Source of the DNA: Panulirus ornatus
Taxonomy: Eukaryota; Arthropoda; Malacostraca; Decapoda; Palinuridae
Direction of reading: 5' to 3'
NCBI RefSeq assembly: GCF_036320965.1
Contig: NC_092264.1
Coordinates: 15,552,275-15,616,274, forward strand
DNA length: 64,000 nucleotides
The translations under genes were made by a program, and so were the position numbers. Shown here in pieces: positions 46,267 through 57,618 of the stretch (the stretch's first letter is position 1; the number at the start of each line of letters is the position of its first letter). The notes below the pieces were generated by a model, which searched no databases, had not been told where the DNA came from, and worked only from the letters and a program-made list of their open reading frames with translations.

Positions 46267-46321
<55 letters not shown>
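46267..46321. repeat. (TA)n microsatellite
   Basis: About 54 bp of TA dinucleotide at the tail of the SINE-like copy that follows. Confidence 0.97.
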
Positions 46322-46325
<4 letters not shown>

Positions 46326-46615
46326 TTTCTTACCCGTTCGTTTTTTCCCAAACGAGCGAGGTGGTGCCAGGTGCAGACGAACGAGCTTTGGGGGAAAATT
46401 TCTCATTTGGCGCCTTTTGTTCCCACTTATAGACGGAAGAAACTGTTCAGGAGAATATCCAGCCCCCCTCTCCCACACCACCACCCCCCAACCACCTGCT
46501 CCCTCCCGCTTCCCTCCTCCCTGCGTCGTTCCCGCTCCCACCTCCCTGGTCGCCTTCTACACCGCGAGGGAGATACGTGGGTAGTAGTCTTGCTACCTCA
46601 TCCTTGGGTTATGGA
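46322..46615 (-). mobile_element. SINE-like element with LINE-type tail, diverged copy
   Basis: Family blocks present: aacgagcgaggtggtgcc, cgaacgagctttggggg, ttctcatttggcgcc, ggagaatatccagcccccc, ggtcgccttctacaccg and gagatacgtgggtag. It carries an expanded C-rich middle (46,462-46,540), so it is longer than the 225-bp copies. Same orientation as the others. Confidence 0.78.
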
Positions 46616-46616
46616 C

Positions 46617-46688
46617 CAACCCACCCACACCCCCACACATCCACACCCACACCCACACACATCCACACCCACACCCACACACACATTC
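46617..46688. repeat. (CCACACA)n-type C/A-rich tract
   Basis: Short irregular tandem of cacaccc and acatccac words, about 70 bp. Confidence 0.9.
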
Positions 46689-46689
46689 A

Positions 46690-47545
46690 GGTAGATAGAT
46701 GACTTGCCTGACGGTTCGGACTTCTATCTGTATGTGTCTGCTGACGAGGCAAAGGTCCAGAGGGAAGTGAACAGCATCGGGAGACTGCATCAGCTTACAA
46801 GGGGACCTTGGCAAACTCCAATTTGGTCTGATACGTGCTTGATGAAGGTCAAACCCAGTAAACGCCAGGAGGACGGGCGACAGTGAGAGGTGGTTTTGAT
46901 GTTATGATCCCATGGCAGACAATAATCTACAGGAATCTGTTGTGTGAGAAAGACTTGTGAGTCGCCATTGTCCCTAATCTTTCGCCAGAGATCCAGCGTA
47001 AGAGAATAGTCACGGAGACCAAACTGTCTGCCGGCGAACACTAGAACAGCATTCAAGTTTATTGACGAGGAAATAACCAGCGAACTGTTCACATCGAATG
47101 TAAAGATGAAACGAAAGTATGCTTCTCAAGTTTGGTCACTTCACTTAGTAGAAAGAGCTGATAGAGAAGGTCCAGAGGAGGGCAAAGTGGTACTAGAATT
47201 AAGAAAGCTGAGTTATAGGGAAAGGCTTAAGGTTTTAAATGCGCCTCATTGGCGCCCTCATTGGAATAAGACTGAGAGGTGACCATATGATTAAGAGTGA
47301 GAGGTGACCAGATTATTATAATCATATGATTTTAAAACAGGTTGATGACGTGGACAGTCTAATAGTTCTTGGAGAGGTGCGGAGATGGCAGATCCAGAGT
47401 TTACGACATGATATTACACAACAAAACTTGTTACAAGAAGGAAGTGTCAATATAAAATTGATGGATGAATGGGAAAGAAAAATTGACGACATGGTCAGTG
47501 AAGACGACATACAAAAATTTCGGTTAAATGCCAGAGAATAGACAG
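46690..47545 (+). pseudogene. decayed Jockey/CR1-like LINE, 3' third of the ORF
   Basis: In order on the + strand, with frame changes: LPDGSDFYLYVSADEAKVQRE (the FADD.K block, with the catalytic YADD replaced by SADE); IWSDTCLMKVKPSK (the W...W.M..N..K block); CEKDL and VAIVPNLSPE (EKDLGV region, about 46,950-46,990); YASQVWSLHL (about 47,122-47,150); LRKLSYRERLKVLN (47,200-47,240); and LMDEWERKIDDMVSEDDIQKF (47,458-47,520), the C-terminal WN.LP..VV....FK block. All are typical of the Jockey/CR1-like group. Multiple stops and frameshifts. Confidence 0.82.
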
Positions 47546-47629
47546 ATGGGCATTACAATTGCAAGAAACTTTCTCCTCGTACAGGCAAGAAGTTAGATAG
47601 GTAATTAAACTCACACACACACACACGTT

Positions 47630-47632
<3 letters not shown>

Positions 47633-47717
<85 letters not shown>
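47633..47717. repeat. (TA)n plus T17 run
   Basis: About 66 bp of TA then 17 T. On the minus strand this is the A-rich then TA tail of the SINE-like element to the right. Confidence 0.97.
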
Positions 47718-47943
47718 CATACTATTCGCTATTTCCCGCGATAGCGAGGTAGCGTTAAGAACAGAGGACTGGGCCTTTGAGGGAATATCCTCACCTGGAC
47801 CTCTTCTCTGTTCCTTCTTTTGGAAAAAAAAAAAAAAAAACGAGAGGGGAGGATTTCCAGCCCCCCGCTCTCTTCCCTTTTAGTCGCCTTCTACGACACG
47901 CAGGGAATACGTGGGAAGTATTCTTTCTCCCCTATCCCCAGGG

Positions 47944-47945
<2 letters not shown>
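47718..47945 (-). mobile_element. SINE-like element with LINE-type tail, good copy
   Basis: All family blocks in order: actattcgctatttcccgcg, atagcgaggtagcgttaaga, cagaggactgggcctttgag, gaatatcctcacctgg, ttctctgttcctt, an A-rich middle (47,826-47,840), gaggatttccagccccccgc, ttttagtcgccttctacgac, gcagggaatacgtgggaag, attctttctcccctatcccc, aggga. About 228 bp long. The left end (cgctacctcgct.. on minus) matches the LINE 3' terminus. Confidence 0.88.

Positions 47946-48017
<72 letters not shown>
47946..48017. repeat. (TA)n microsatellite
   Basis: About 70 bp of TA dinucleotide between the SINE-like element and a Penelope-like fragment. Confidence 0.98.
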
Positions 48018-48023
<6 letters not shown>

Positions 48024-48190
48024 CACTTGTTTACTAAATGGCTTCTTAGCTACATCTCTTCGTTGTATATCGACTGACTGTTATATTTCTTTCTTGTGTC
48101 TCCCCTGATGATGTGATCATTACACGACATTGCACTTGGGAACTTATCGTGTTTAATTTCCCCGTGGATATAAAAGGAATATATAGCAGT
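48018..48190 (+). mobile_element. Penelope-like element 3'-end fragment
   Basis: Shares the ctacatctcttcgttgtata, actgactgttatatttcttt, cctgatgatgtgatcattac, cttgggaacttatcgtg and ccgtggata blocks with 8,066 and the reverse complement of 38,618. It includes about 25 bp more at its 5' side (actaaatggcttcttagcta). Non-coding. Confidence 0.7.
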
Positions 48191-48489
48191 GGCCTCATTA
48201 CCCTACATCCAGACTGAAGCAGTCATGTGTAATGCAGCATAACCAGAGACCCCCTACCTGCCCCAGCCTGACCCCAAGCCCCACAGACCATTCCATGGTT
48301 TTCCCTGACCGCCTCATATACACGTACCGGTTCATACATAACACATGGTATGTGTTTATAGTAGGCCGCGATGGACAGTGTATTAATGTCCATCACACAG
48401 CTGATCTTACCAGGAGCTACCGAGGCCATAGCTTCATTTCCGCACCTGACATGATCGAAGCGCCGGTGAAAAGGGCCTCTGGCTTGGAG
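48191..48489. other. no recognisable gene
   Basis: About 300 bp of unique-looking sequence before the 24-bp array. Nothing recognised. Confidence 0.4.
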
Positions 48490-49460
48490 TCTTCGTGGAT
48501 GGTTGCGGTGGGATATTCGTGGATGGTTGTGGTGGAATATTCGTGGGTGGTTATGGTGGAATATTCGTGGATGGTTGTGGTGGAATATTCGTGGATGGTT
48601 GTGGTGGAATATTCGTGGATGGTTATGATGGAATATTCGTGGATGGTTGTGGTGGAATATTCGTCGGTGGGTATGGTGGAATATTCATGGATGGTTATGG
48701 TGGAATACTCGTGGATGGTTATGGTGGAATATTCGTGGGTGGTTATGGTGGAATATTCGTGGATGGTTGTGGTGGAATATTCGTGAATGGTTATGGTGGA
48801 ATATTCGTGGATGGTTATGGTGGAATATTCATGGATGGTTATGGTTGAATACTCGTGGATGGTTATGGTGGAATATTAGTGGGTGGTTATGGTGGAATAT
48901 TCTGGATGGTTGTGGTGGAATATTCGTCGGTGGTTGTGGTGGAATATTCGTGGGTTATGGTGGAATATTCGTGGATGGTTGTGGTGGAATATTCGTGGAT
49001 GGTTGTGGTGGAATATTCGTGGATGGTTGTGGTGGAATAATCGTGGACGGTTGTGGTGGAATATTCGTGGATGGCTATGGTGGAATATTCGTGGATGGTT
49101 ATGGCGGAATATTCGTGGATGGTTGTGGTGGAATATTCGTCGGTGGTTATGGTGGAATATTCGTGGGTTATGGTTGAGTATTCGTGGATGGTTGTGGTGG
49201 AATATTCGTGGATGGTTGTGGTGGAATAATCGTGGATGGTTGTGGTGGAATATTCGTGGATGGTTGTGGTGGAATATTCGTGGATGGTTGTGGTGGAATA
49301 TTCGTGGATGGTTATGGTGGAATATTCGTGGATGGTTATGTTGGGATATTCGTGGATGGTTATGTTGGAATATTCGTGGATGGTTGTGGTGGAATATTTG
49401 TGGATGATTTTGTTGGAATATTCGTGGATGGTTGTGGTGGAATATCCCTCCGTGGTTTAT
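48490..49460 (+). repeat. 24-bp minisatellite, about 40 copies
   Basis: Units of ggatggttgtggtggaatat plus tcgt, period 24 bp. Variants are gtTGtgg/gtTAtgg, ggAtgg/ggGtgg and attCgt/attAgt, plus a few units shortened by about 6 bp (for example near 48,950 and 49,165). The period is divisible by 3, so each + frame gives its own fixed octapeptide (VDGCGGIF, MVVVEYSW or GWLWWNIR). The short-unit indels change frame, which argues against coding. Confidence 0.97.
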
Positions 49461-49732
49461 GAACGTCTTTCCAATATCCGTCAGTCCTCACCACAGTGTG
49501 TGGACCCTGGATGCTCGGGTGGTCAAGACTCTCCATAGGCGTAAACACAACCAGACAGAGAAAAGTCTCGGTTGTTGCAGGAATTTGAGCTACAAGAGGC
49601 TCCTTGGATTGAAGATCATCTGTTTCTCTGCCCACGGACCTAGAAACATGGCTAGAAACCCTCGCTGAAATAAAAGAAAAAGAAATCAGTCTTTGCCATA
49701 TCTTCCCGATTGATCATCGTCATCTTTTTTGA
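49461..49732. other. no recognisable gene
   Basis: Unique-looking spacer between two arrays. Confidence 0.4.
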
Positions 49733-50160
49733 CGAGTGGGTGGTCAGAAGGGGAAGGCGAGGCTATTCCCTGGCGAGCGGGTGGTCAGCCGGGAAAGGCG
49801 AGGCTGTACCCTGGCGAGCGGGTGGTCAGCCGGGGAAGGCGAGGCTGTACCCAGGCGAGTGGGTGGTCAGCCGGGGAGGAAGAGGCTGTGCCAGTGCGAT
49901 CGGGTTGTCAGCCGGGGAAGGCGGAGGTGTACCCTGGCGATCGGGTGGTCAGCCGGGGAAGGCGGGGCTGTACCCAGGCGAGCGGGTGGTCAGCCGGGGA
50001 AGGCGGGGCTGTATCCTGGCGAGTGGGTGGTCAGTCGGGGAAGAAGAGGCTGTGCCATTGCGATCGGGTTATCAGCCGGGGAAGGCGGAGCTGTACCCTG
50101 GCGAGCGGGTAGTCAGCTGGGGAAGGCGGGGCTGTACCCAGGCGAGCGGGTGGTCAGTTG
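49733..50160 (+). repeat. 41-bp minisatellite, about 10 copies
   Basis: Units of gcgagcgggtggtcagccgg, then ggaaggcggggctgtaccct plus g, period 41 bp. Variants are gcgaGcggg/gcgaTcggg and ccCtgg/ccAggc. Open frames across it are artefacts. Confidence 0.96.
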
Positions 50161-50520
50161 CGGCCTCTACTTCTTGCTTCGTTCATTTATTATTCCTTCA
50201 TTCTCTCTCTGGTGACGTATACCGTACAAACCACCAGAAACAAGTGATTAAGGACTTATCACAAGTGTGATATGCAGTAGGGTTGGACGTGCAGAGAAGT
50301 ATGCAAATAAGAACAGTGATGATACAGAGATCATCATCACACGATTATCGATATGTGTAGAAACTATGTTAATACATTAATAGTTGTTGGAGTAGTTTGT
50401 ATACCCACTACGTGGTTGTTAGTGCGATGGCAATGATAGGTGGTAAGCTGTTGACAATTAAGACTCCTGTCTAGGACTGACCATGGATTTAGCGCAGTGA
50501 TTTGCGCATGCACAGAGCAT
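50161..50520. other. no recognisable gene
   Basis: Unique-looking spacer. Nothing recognised. Confidence 0.4.
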
Positions 50521-50539
50521 GGCAGTGTGGTGGGAGGGT

Positions 50540-52545
50540 GTGTCGAAATGGGAGGCTCGTGTGTGGTGGGAATGTGGTGGTGGGGGAGGTGATGGAAGAC
50601 TAAGGTGTGGTGGGAGACTTGGGTGTGGTGGAAGGTTGGGTGTGGTGGAAGACTGGGATGTGGTGGAAGACTGGGGTGTAGTGGAAGGCCAGGATGTGGT
50701 GCAAGACCTGGGTGTGGTGGAAGACTAGGGTGTTGTGGAAGACTGGGGTATGGTTGAAGGCCGGGATGTGGTGGAAGACTGGGGTGTGGTGGAAGGCCAG
50801 GATGTGGTGCAAGACCTGGGTGTGGTGGAAGACTAGGGTGTTGTGGAAGGCCGTGGTGTGGTGGAAGGCCAGGATGTGGTGGGAGACTGGGGTGTGGTGG
50901 GAGACTGGGATGTGGTGGAAGACTGGGGTGTGGTGGAAGACTGGGGTGTTGTGGAAGACTGGGGTATGGTGGAAGGCCGGGATGTGGTGGAAGACTGGGG
51001 TGTGGTGGAAGACTGGGGTATGGTGGAAGGCCGGGGTGTGGTGGAAGACTGGGGTGTTGTGGAAGACTGGGGTGTTGTGGAAGACTGGGGTATAGTGGAA
51101 GGCCGGGATGTGGTGGAAGGCCGGGGTGTGGTGGAAGGCTCGGGTTGTGGTGGGAAGGCCGGGGTGTGGTGGAAGGCTCGGGGTGTGGTGGGAAGGCCGG
51201 GGTGTGGTGGAAGGCTGGGGTGTGGTGGGAAGGCCGGGGTGTGGTGGGAAGGCTCGGGGTGTGGTGGGAAGGCCGGGGTGTGGTGGGAAGGCCGGGGTGT
51301 GGTGGGAAGGCCGGGGTGTGGTGGGAAGGCCGGGGTGTGGTGGAAGGCCGGGGTGTGGTGGGAAGGCCGGGGTGTGGTGGGAAGGCCGGGGTGTGGTGGG
51401 AAGGCCGGGGTGTGGTGGGAAGGCCGGGGTGTGGTGGGAAGGCCGGGGTGTGGTGGGAAGGCCGGGGTGTGGTGGGAAGGCCGGGGTGTGGTGGGAAGGC
51501 CGGGGTGTGGTGGAGGCCTGGGGGTGTGGTGGGAAGGCCGGGGTGTGGTGGGAAGGCCGGGGTGTGGTGGGAAGGCCGGGGTGTGGTGGGAAGGCCGGGG
51601 TGTGGTGGGAAGGCTCGGGGTGTGGTGGGAAGGCCGGGGTGTGGTGGGAAGGCCGGGGTGTGGTGGGAAGGCCGGGGTGTGGTGGGAAGGCCGGGGTGTG
51701 GTGGGAAGGCCGGGGTGTGGTGGGAAGGCCGGGGTGTGGTGGGAAGGCCGGGGTGTGGTGGGAAGGCCGGGGTGTGGTGGGAAGGCCGGGGTGTGGTGGG
51801 AAGGCCGGGGTGTGGTGGGAAGGCCGGGGTGTGGTGGGAAGGCCGGGGTGTGGTGGGAAGGCCGGGGTGTGGTGGGAAGGCCGGGGTGTGGTGGGAAGGC
51901 CGGGGTGTGGTGGAAGGCCGGGGTGTGGTGGAAGGCCGGGGTGTGGTGGGAAGGCCGGGGTGTGGTGGAAGGCCGGGGTGTGGTGGGAAGGCTCGGGGTG
52001 TGGTGGAAGGCCGCGGTGTGGTGGAAGGCCGGGGTGTGGTGGGAAGGCTGGGGTGTGGTGGGAAGGCTGGGGTGTGGTGGGAAGGCTGGGGTGTGGTGGG
52101 AAGGCCGGGATGTGGTGGGAAGGCCGGGGTGTGGTGGAAGGCCGGGGTGTGGTGGGAAGGCCGAGGTGTGGTGGAAGGCCGGGGTGTGGTGGAAGACTGA
52201 GGTGTGGTGGAAGGCTGGGGTGTGGTGGAAGGCTGGGGTGTGGTGGGAAGGCCGGGGTGTGGTGGAAGGCCGGGGTGTGGTGGGAAGGCCGGGGTGTGGT
52301 GGGAAGGCCGGGGTGTGGTGGGAAGGCCGGGGTGTGGTGGAAGGCCGGGGTGTGGTGGGAAGGCTGGGGTGTGGTGGGAAGGCTGGGGTGTGGTGGGAAG
52401 GCCGGGGTGTGGTGGAAGGCCGGGGTGTGGTGGAAGGCCGGGGTGTGGTGGGAAGGCCGGGGTGTGGTGGAAGGCCGGGGTGTGGTGGAAGGCCGGGGTG
52501 TGGTGGGAAGGCTGGGGTGTGGTGGGAAGGCTCAGGGTTAGGGGG
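50540..52545 (+). repeat. 18/19-bp G-rich minisatellite, about 105 copies
   Basis: Two-kilobase array. From about 50,620 to 51,115 the main unit is the 18-bp ggaagactggggtgtggt. From about 51,115 on it is mostly the 19-bp gggaaggccggggtgtggt, mixed with 18-bp ggaaggcc units. The switch adds one G (gtggaag to gtgggaag). G-runs of 2-4 recur several times per unit on the + strand, so G-quadruplex formation is plausible. The 756-codon minus frame (Pro/His/Thr-rich) and the + frames (Gly/Val/Trp-rich) come from the lack of stops. Confidence 0.98.
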
Positions 52546-52912
52546 AGGGGGGAGGGGGGGTTGCTGGTCTCTGCCTGGGTCATTAACATCGTTAGCTCGT
52601 GCCAGGTGAAGTGCGCGTCATTACCTCCGCCCAAACCACCGTCGGGGAATGAAAAAAAAAGAAAAAAAACCTCGTTTCTGTGATGGTCTGGGCTCAGGTT
52701 GGGAGGGAGGGGGGAAGGGGGTTGTGGGTGGCCCGTCGTCCCACCCTACCATGGTCCTCCGTGGGTCCTCTTGTGCCACCACCCTCTCCGTGTCCACAAA
52801 CCCACCCACCCACCCACCCGTGCCAGACACCATGACCATGGTCTGGCGTCTGGGAAGCCCAGTTGATGTTCTATGGGAGACCCCCGCCAACCTCAGTGCT
52901 AGACTGAGTCAC
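52546..52912. other. no recognisable gene
   Basis: Unique-looking. Contains short (CCCA)n at 52,801-52,818. Nothing else recognised. Confidence 0.4.
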
Positions 52913-53445
52913 TGGTCAGCGTGATACTGGAGCGTTCCTCCCTGGTCGTTTGGTCAGCGTGACACTGGAAGCGTTCCTCCCTGGTCGTTTGGTCAGCGTG
53001 ACACTGGAAGCGTTCCTCCCTGGTCGTTTGGTCAGCGTGATACTGGAGCGTTCCTCCCTGGTCGTTTGGTCAGCGTGACACTGGAGCGTTCCTCGCTGGT
53101 CGTTTGGTCAGCGTGACACTGGAGCGTTCCTCCCTGGTCGTTTGGTCAGCGTGATACTGGAGCGTTCCTCCCTGGTCGTTTGGTCAGCGTGACACTGGAG
53201 CGTTCCTCCCTGGTCGTTTGGTCAGCGTGATACTGGAGCGTTCCTCCCTGGTCGTTTGGTCAGCGTGACACTGGAGCGTTCCTCCCTGGTCGTTTGGTCA
53301 GCGTGACACTGGAAGCGTTCCTCCCTGGTCGTTTGGTCAGCGTGACACTGGAGCGTTCCTCCCTGGTCGTTTGGTCAGCGTGATACTGGAGCGTTCCTCC
53401 CTGGTCGTTTGGTCAGCGTGACACTGGAAGCGTTCCTCCCTGTTC
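52913..53445 (+). repeat. 38/39-bp minisatellite, about 14 copies
   Basis: Units of gcgttcctccctggtcgttt, then ggtcagcgtgacactgga, 38 bp, or 39 bp when the junction is gaagcg rather than gagcg. The ga(C/T)actgg variant alternates. Well homogenised. Confidence 0.97.
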
Positions 53446-54430
53446 GTAACGGGTCGTCTCAGCGTTGGCTTAAGACGACCCGACCTTCCCACATTATGCA
53501 GGCAGCTCACACACACGACCACACAGTCTTTCTCTTCTCGCTGGGCCTTCCAAGAACAGGGTGAAATGAAGACCGTGTCAAGGAACTCTTCATAGCTAGA
53601 TAGAAGTCCCTCACATACATTTTGACAATAAGTATCTAGACTGGTTTTTTTTATGTAGTTCTTGTTGTGGGACGACGCTGGTGTGGGCAGCTGGTGGGAA
53701 GGTGGTTGGCAGGCGTGACCCCTGGTTGATGCCATCTGGACCTGGTAGATGGAACCAGGCAGAATAAGGAACGTCGGAAAATGAATACCAAAATACACTA
53801 GGGTTCGTCTCGAGTCTCTTTTTTTCTCCCTCCCATCTCTCGTTATTATCAATCTCATTTTTTTTTCTCTACGGTGATTCCGTTCTAGGTTTCCTCATCA
53901 CCTTCATCTCCGTGGAAGGATGAGAACGGTCTGTTGGCGCAGGAGACAGACGACGAGACAAGGAGAGTGAGTGATACATGCCCTTGCTACTCGCTGTAGT
54001 GTGGGGCGGTATGTGTACCACGCCGCTCCTCAGGGCTCTGAGGAGAGTGGGTTACGCGCTAGACCACACTGTACGAACACAGTGGAGGGTGTATGGGTCA
54101 GCAGGGTGGGGGGCATTTGATCCAGTCACTGGACCGAGTGAAACAGCGGTGGAAATGCAGTGGGGTACGACGGGTGGCAGTGAGTGAAATGAATGAAGTG
54201 GTATGAACCGAGTGGATGGAAAATGAAGGACAGTGAATACATAGAAAATGAATGGTAAATACAGGACCCTTGTGAATATAGAGTGGATGGTATCAGGAGT
54301 TGGTGAACAGAATGAATGAGTGTAGTGAGGAGCCGTGTGTGTGGGTAGTCGCGAGGGCTGAGTGAGTGGGAGGGAGAGAGAGAGAGAGATAGAGGGAGTG
54401 AATTGCCATACGAGGTTGCCTCGCCGTCAC
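53446..54430. other. no recognisable gene
   Basis: Unique-looking. A minus-strand frame (53,337-53,858) runs partly over the minisatellite and shows no domain. Confidence 0.4.
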
Positions 54431-54660
54431 CGACTCCTTGAATACCATTCCTGCAGCCGACCTGTTCATCTGTGACGGTCGTGTGTGGAGGACGTGTGCC
54501 TGGAGTCGTCAGTCTACGTCGGGTGATCCCTACATTAGCCAGCCTCACTGGAGACTGAGAGCGGCTTGGCTGGTTGAAACCTGGCTGCCCGGGGCGGGGA
54601 CTGGAACCCAAGCCCACAGAATCATAGTCAGCAACTTCTGACCTCCGCACCACGGAAGTG
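54430..54660 (-). mobile_element. tRNA-like SINE (family 3), minus strand
   Basis: Reading the minus strand from 54,658: tgcggaggtcagaagttgct (A-box-like), then gcttgggttccagtcccc (B box, about 54,597-54,612), then a body containing gcagccaggtttcaacc and ctccagtgaggctggctaa. The B box is well formed, but the body differs from families 1 and 2, and there is only one copy in the window, so the assignment is tentative. Confidence 0.5.
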
Positions 54661-55584
54661 AGGGGATAGGACTGAGTGGATCTTGAGTGGCGGAACGAGT
54701 CGGCCGTGAATGGGTGAGATGAAGGGAATGAACATGGGCGGGTGAGCAAAGTTGCTGGAATGAATTAAAGTGAATAGGGTGTCGGAGTGGACCATATATG
54801 TGGTCAGTAGTAGCTGTAAGGGATAGGTCATAGAGGACTGGAGGCAGGGGAGAGGATAGATGTAAGGGGCAGGTGGGAGAGGACTGGGGGCGGAGGGAAG
54901 GGGGGGATAGCTGTAAGAGGGAGCTGGGAGAGGACCAGAAGTGAGGGGGTGGGGGGAAAGGGGAAGAACTGTAAGAGGCAGCTGGGAGCCATTTTCTTTA
55001 AATGATGGACCAATAGAATCTTTGATTTTTTTTATATTGATTTTTTTTTTCATATTGCTCGTCCTATTTTTAACTATCTAAAGAACTTTAAAGATTTTTT
55101 GTTTTCATTTCGTTGTTAGATTTTATTTTTAATCCCAGTCTTTTACTAGTTCTGATTTTCTTCCTGTCACATCTCGTTACTCTTGTATTACATTTCGTGG
55201 TCTGTTGATTGCCATCTTAGATGCCATATACGTCTTTCTTTGATACTTTAAATCTTCACCTTCGTCAGCCATGCAACCTGGCTCATATCTCTACTCATTT
55301 CCACCTTCCATGGGGCCGCTGCGTCTCTCGTAAGAGAAAGTATCTTAATCTTGAAGTCATTTCACGTCTTTGTCAACTGTGTCTCCCCGCCTAAGAGACT
55401 TCATCCAGTCGGCATGACCAGCGTCCCGGCACAGTTCGTCGAAGTTTGCCGATCTACAATCATGTTGTTATCTTTGAAATCGAGACTGTGGCTTATACGT
55501 GAAGTGAACAGTATTATGATCACCATTACCAAGCTTTCGCTCACCTCACAACCGCTGATGAGATCTCCCGTTCGTGGAAATCAT
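54661..55584. other. no recognisable gene
   Basis: Purine-rich at 54,835-54,980 (ggagaggactggaggcagggg repeated about three times with changes). The rest is T-rich and unique-looking. Confidence 0.4.
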
Positions 55585-55589
55585 TATTG

Positions 55590-55875
55590 TAGAATGTTGT
55601 TACGCTATTATCTACCGTTGTTATGCTATTATCTGCCGTTGTTATGCTGTTATCTGCCGTTGTTATGCTGTTATCTGCCGTTGTTATGCTGTTGTCTGCC
55701 GTTGTTATGCTGTTGTCTGCCGTTGTTGTGCTATTATCTGCCGTTGTTGTGCTATTATCTGCCGTTGTTGTGCTATTATCTGCCGTTGTTACGCTATTAT
55801 CTGCCGTTGTTGTGCTATTATCTGCCGTTGTTATGCTATTACCTACCGTTATTATGTTATTATCTGCCGTTGTAT
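55590..55875 (+). repeat. 21-bp minisatellite, about 13 copies
   Basis: Units of ttatctgccgttgttatgct plus a, period 21 bp, with a/g variation. The period is divisible by 3, so each frame gives a fixed heptapeptide. No evidence of coding. Confidence 0.96.
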
Positions 55876-56395
55876 CTCGGATCACTTGTTTTAAAGAGCA
55901 ATATCCAGTCAGATCAATTTGTCTGTTACCTTCACGGTCGCCCGTCAGGAGATCCCCAGTTTCTGTTGCGTCTGCTACAATCTCCCACATTTATTGCTTC
56001 TGTCTTGTTTTCTGTTGACTGAATTTATTCCATTGCAGAGCGAAATTGTACATCTTCACATGGTGTCAGGGCTTCTGTACCAACCGTAGGAATAATCTGG
56101 GCGTCTTATTCATGAATTCACTATGTAATGTCGTATATATCGACCCCATATCTAACTCCCTTTATAATTGCCCTTGTCAGACACCTCCGCCTGCTTGCCT
56201 GCAAAATTTTTAGTGACTTTTCCGAACCTGTGGGTCGCTAACTCAGCAGCCCTGCTCATGCATTCCGAAGCCTCGGTGTGAGATAATGTGTCGTGTCAGG
56301 AGGGAGGTCAACGCGTGCATGTCTTCAGTCCCTGTGGCATGACCCGGTAATCAGATCCGTTTACCGTGGAACCCTCCCGGACGCTCTATATGACC
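55876..56395. other. no recognisable gene
   Basis: Unique-looking. Nothing recognised. Confidence 0.4.
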
Positions 56396-56918
56396 CACCT
56401 GGTGTGGTGTTACCTGGTGTGATGTCACCTGGTGTGATGTCACCTGGTGTGATGTCACCTGGTGTGATGTCACCTGGCCTGCCTGACAGCTTTTATATGA
56501 CCCACTTGGTGTGATGTCACCTGGTGTGGTGTCACCTGGTGTGGTGTCACCTGGCCTGCCTGAGAGCTTCTATATGACCCACCTGGTGTGGTGTGTGGTG
56601 CCACCTGGTGTGGTGTCACCTGGTGTGGTGTCACCTGGTGTGATGTCACCTGGTGTGATGTCACCTGGTGTGGTGTCACCTGGTGTGATGTCACCTGGTG
56701 TGGTGTCACCTGGTGTGGTGTCACCTGGTGTGGTGTCACCTGGTGTGATGTCACCTGGTGTGATGTCACCTGGTGTGGTGTCACCTGGTGTGATGTCACC
56801 TGGTGTGGTGTCACCTGGTGTGGTGTCACCTGGTGTGATGTCACCTGGTGTGGTGTCACCTGGTGTGATGTCACCTGGTGTGGGGTCACCTGATGTGGTG
56901 TCACCTGGCCTGCCTGAC
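56396..56918 (+). repeat. 15-bp minisatellite, about 30 copies
   Basis: Units of ggtgtgGtgtcacct or ggtgtgAtgtcacct, period 15 bp, interrupted by three copies of a longer gcctgcctgacagctt...tatatgacccac insert (about 56,478, 56,552 and 56,905). Open in every frame on + and -. Not coding. Confidence 0.97.
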
Positions 56919-57049
56919 AGCTGACTACCCCAGGGATGGTGTGGTTGGTCGTCCCGGGCTCCTGGCTAATACCCGACTTGATCTTTTCGGTTACTGTCCC
57001 ACCGAGCCATCCCTCTCCAACCCTTGTTTACATTCAGGTCACATTTAGT

Positions 57050-57159
57050 CCAAGGAGCTCCTCCTCTCCTCCTCTTCCTCCTCCTCCCCCTCCTCTTCCT
57101 CCTCCTCATCTTCCTCCTCTTCCTCCTCCTCGTCCTCCACCTCCTCTTCCTCCTCTTCC

Positions 57160-57192
<33 letters not shown>

Positions 57193-57262
57193 TCCTCTTC
57201 CTCCTCCTCGTCCTCCACCTCCTCCTCCTCCTCCTCCTCCTCCTCCTCCTCCTCCTTCTTCA
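57050..57262. repeat. (CTC/CTT)n polypyrimidine tract
   Basis: About 210 bp almost entirely of C and T on the + strand, built from tcctcc and tcttcc words, with only a few purines (about 57,108, 57,132, 57,137). Mirror-symmetric stretches could form triplex DNA. The 133-bp flank (56,919-57,049) is unique-looking. Confidence 0.95.
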
Positions 57263-57530
57263 TCCACTAAAATCGTCCCACAGATCTGTTGTGTCGTCGA
57301 CCCTCTCAGACTTACAGATACCTACAAGGGGCAGGAAGAGGCCCCGGCTGCATTCATTACACATATTTATTTTTTGGGTCACATATGAACAGCTTTCTAC
57401 CTGGGAGCGTCAATTGAACTGCGTGGATGGAAATTACGATCCTCCCTTCCGTGCTAACATAGTCATGTGTTTGGTGAAGCGCCTCTGTCAATATCATGAC
57501 AGGAATGATTATAACAGAATGAAGATACAG

Positions 57531-57533
<3 letters not shown>
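57263..57533. other. no recognisable gene
   Basis: Unique-looking. Nothing recognised. Confidence 0.4.

Positions 57534-57615
<82 letters not shown>
57534..57615. repeat. (TA)n microsatellite
   Basis: About 80 bp of TA dinucleotide. Confidence 0.98.

Positions 57616-57618
<3 letters not shown>

Noticed and set aside
48232..49462. Glycine-rich VDGCGGIF-type repeat protein
   Set aside because: The 24-bp unit keeps frame, which made it worth a look. However, all three plus frames are open, shortened units break the frame, and no signal peptide or unique end is present.
50364..52634. A 756-codon minus frame and 588- and 477-codon plus frames
   Set aside because: All lie over the 18/19-bp array. 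Several frames are open on both strands, and none has a non-repeat domain or a supported start.
56293..56924. VSPGV-type repeat protein over the 15-bp array
   Set aside because: Open on both strands and interrupted by inserts. Best read as a minisatellite.
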